Shown here piece by piece: positions 5,561 through 6,018 of a DNA stretch of 6,018 nt (positions are counted from its first letter, which is position 1; the number at the start of each line of letters is the position of its first letter). The notes below the pieces were generated by a model. It was not told where the DNA came from and did not search any database. It saw nothing but the letters and a program-made list of their open reading frames with translations. A program made the translations under genes and the position numbers. Source of the stretch: DATKYV01 sp035528275 (lineage in GTDB: Bacteria; Acidobacteriota; Terriglobia; UBA7540); the NCBI GenBank assembly GCA_035528275.1, contig DATKYV010000279.1, positions 1 to 6,018 of the forward strand, given 5' to 3'.

Positions 5561-6018
5561 ATGTACGTGAGCTGCTCGAGTCTGGTGTATACGCTGGCCG
5601 AGTGCCCGGACGTTCGGGACGCGGTCGGGCGGCTGAAGGGGCGTGGGTTCCGGGCCCTGGACCTGGCGGCCTTCGAGGGCTGGCAGAACGTGGATCCCTC
5701 GCGGCTGGCCGACGGGGACGAGGCGTGGGTGCGGGGCCTCGCCGAGGCCCTCGCCGCGGCGGACATGCGGGTCAGCTCGATCAACGCCGGACCCAGCCGG
5801 GCCGTCAACGACCCGGCCCTCGACGCCTTCGCGCAGTATCGGCGGGAGTACGCCGCCCTGCTGGACCTGGCCGAGGCGGTGGGGTGCGGCAACATCACCG
5901 TGCAGCCCGGCGGGAGCCTGGAGGGCCACGACGTCGCGGAGCTGCTGGCGACGGCGACGGAGCACCTGGCCGCCCTGGCCCCGCTCGGGGCGGCGCGCGG
6001 CATGACGCTGAGCGTCGA
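5561..6018 (+). CDS. Sugar phosphate isomerase/epimerase-like TIM barrel protein (3' end outside window)
   Basis: The first 152 codons are present and the frame is open to the window edge; family members are usually 250-300 residues. The pattern is the first half of a xylose-isomerase-like (AP endonuclease 2-type) TIM barrel: strand MYVSCSSLVY (1-10), helix PDVRDAVGRLKGRGF (16-30), strand RALDLAAF (31-38), helix to 68, strand MRVSSINAG (69-77), the long helix with YRREYAALLDLAEAVG (93-108), strand NITVQPGG (111-118), a helix, and strand MTLSV (148-152). The family's metal-binding Glu is expected next, and the sequence breaks off at GA. These proteins isomerise or epimerise sugars or related polyols in the cytoplasm; the substrate cannot be told here. 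There is no signal peptide. GC is markedly higher (72 and 77 % in two sample lines) than in the minus-strand genes (57 % in one), with C or G at most third positions. It is transcribed away from the Ig-domain gene. Confidence 0.82.
   Translation, partial: MYVSCSSLVYTLAECPDVRDAVGRLKGRGFRALDLAAFEGWQNVDPSRLADGDEAWVRGLAEALAAADMRVSSINAGPSRAVNDPALDAFAQYRREYAALLDLAEAVGCGNITVQPGGSLEGHDVAELLATATEHLAALAPLGAARGMTLSV

Noticed and set aside
5279..6003. Two long minus-strand open frames of 224-228 residues
   Set aside because: They are antisense shadows of the GC-rich isomerase gene; their Arg/Pro/Ala-rich products match no family I know.

Overview
The window looks like chromosomal DNA from a Planctomycetota-type bacterium or a close PVC relative, probably a metagenome-assembled genome. 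This is inferred from three things. One secreted protein carries a module otherwise typical of planctomycete/verrucomicrobial PSD1 (DUF1553) proteins. A remnant resembling the C-terminal tail of planctomycete ECF sigma factors lies in front of that gene. The flank holds low-complexity heptamer repeats. No rRNA, tRNA, CRISPR array, transposase or phage gene was seen.

Layout: 1-366 is a non-coding flank with two short tandem repeats. 367-1509 (minus) encodes a secreted protein of the nucleoside hydrolase superfamily whose metal-site motifs are altered. 1510-1682 is a short gap. 1683-4940 (minus) encodes a secreted protein of about 1085 residues, made of an unrecognised N-terminal domain and six Ig-like domains in three tandem pairs. 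The sixth Ig domain is split by a roughly 237-residue insertion that looks like the coiled-coil/beta-sandwich/coiled-coil module of PSD1 proteins. 4941-5168 (minus) is open in frame with this gene and resembles a sigma-factor tail, but a strong Shine-Dalgarno places the real start after it. 5199-5560 is a divergent intergenic stretch. 5561-6018 (plus) is the 5' part of a sugar phosphate isomerase/epimerase-like TIM barrel gene that runs off the window.

The two minus-strand genes encode unrelated mature proteins but have nearly the same signal peptide (18 of 24 residues, about 55 of 72 bases). One leader has probably been copied or captured. They lie in the same direction with a 173-base gap and no visible terminator, so cotranscription is possible. 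A plausible joint setting is extracellular or periplasmic handling of polymers or nucleosides, but no pathway can be assigned from this window. The plus-strand isomerase gene is clearly richer in GC and is probably a separate unit.

The most unusual features are the in-frame nesting of one protein family's module inside an Ig loop of another, the use of the same loop for a smaller insertion in a sister domain, and the apparent reuse of a sigma-factor tail as the leader of a secreted protein.
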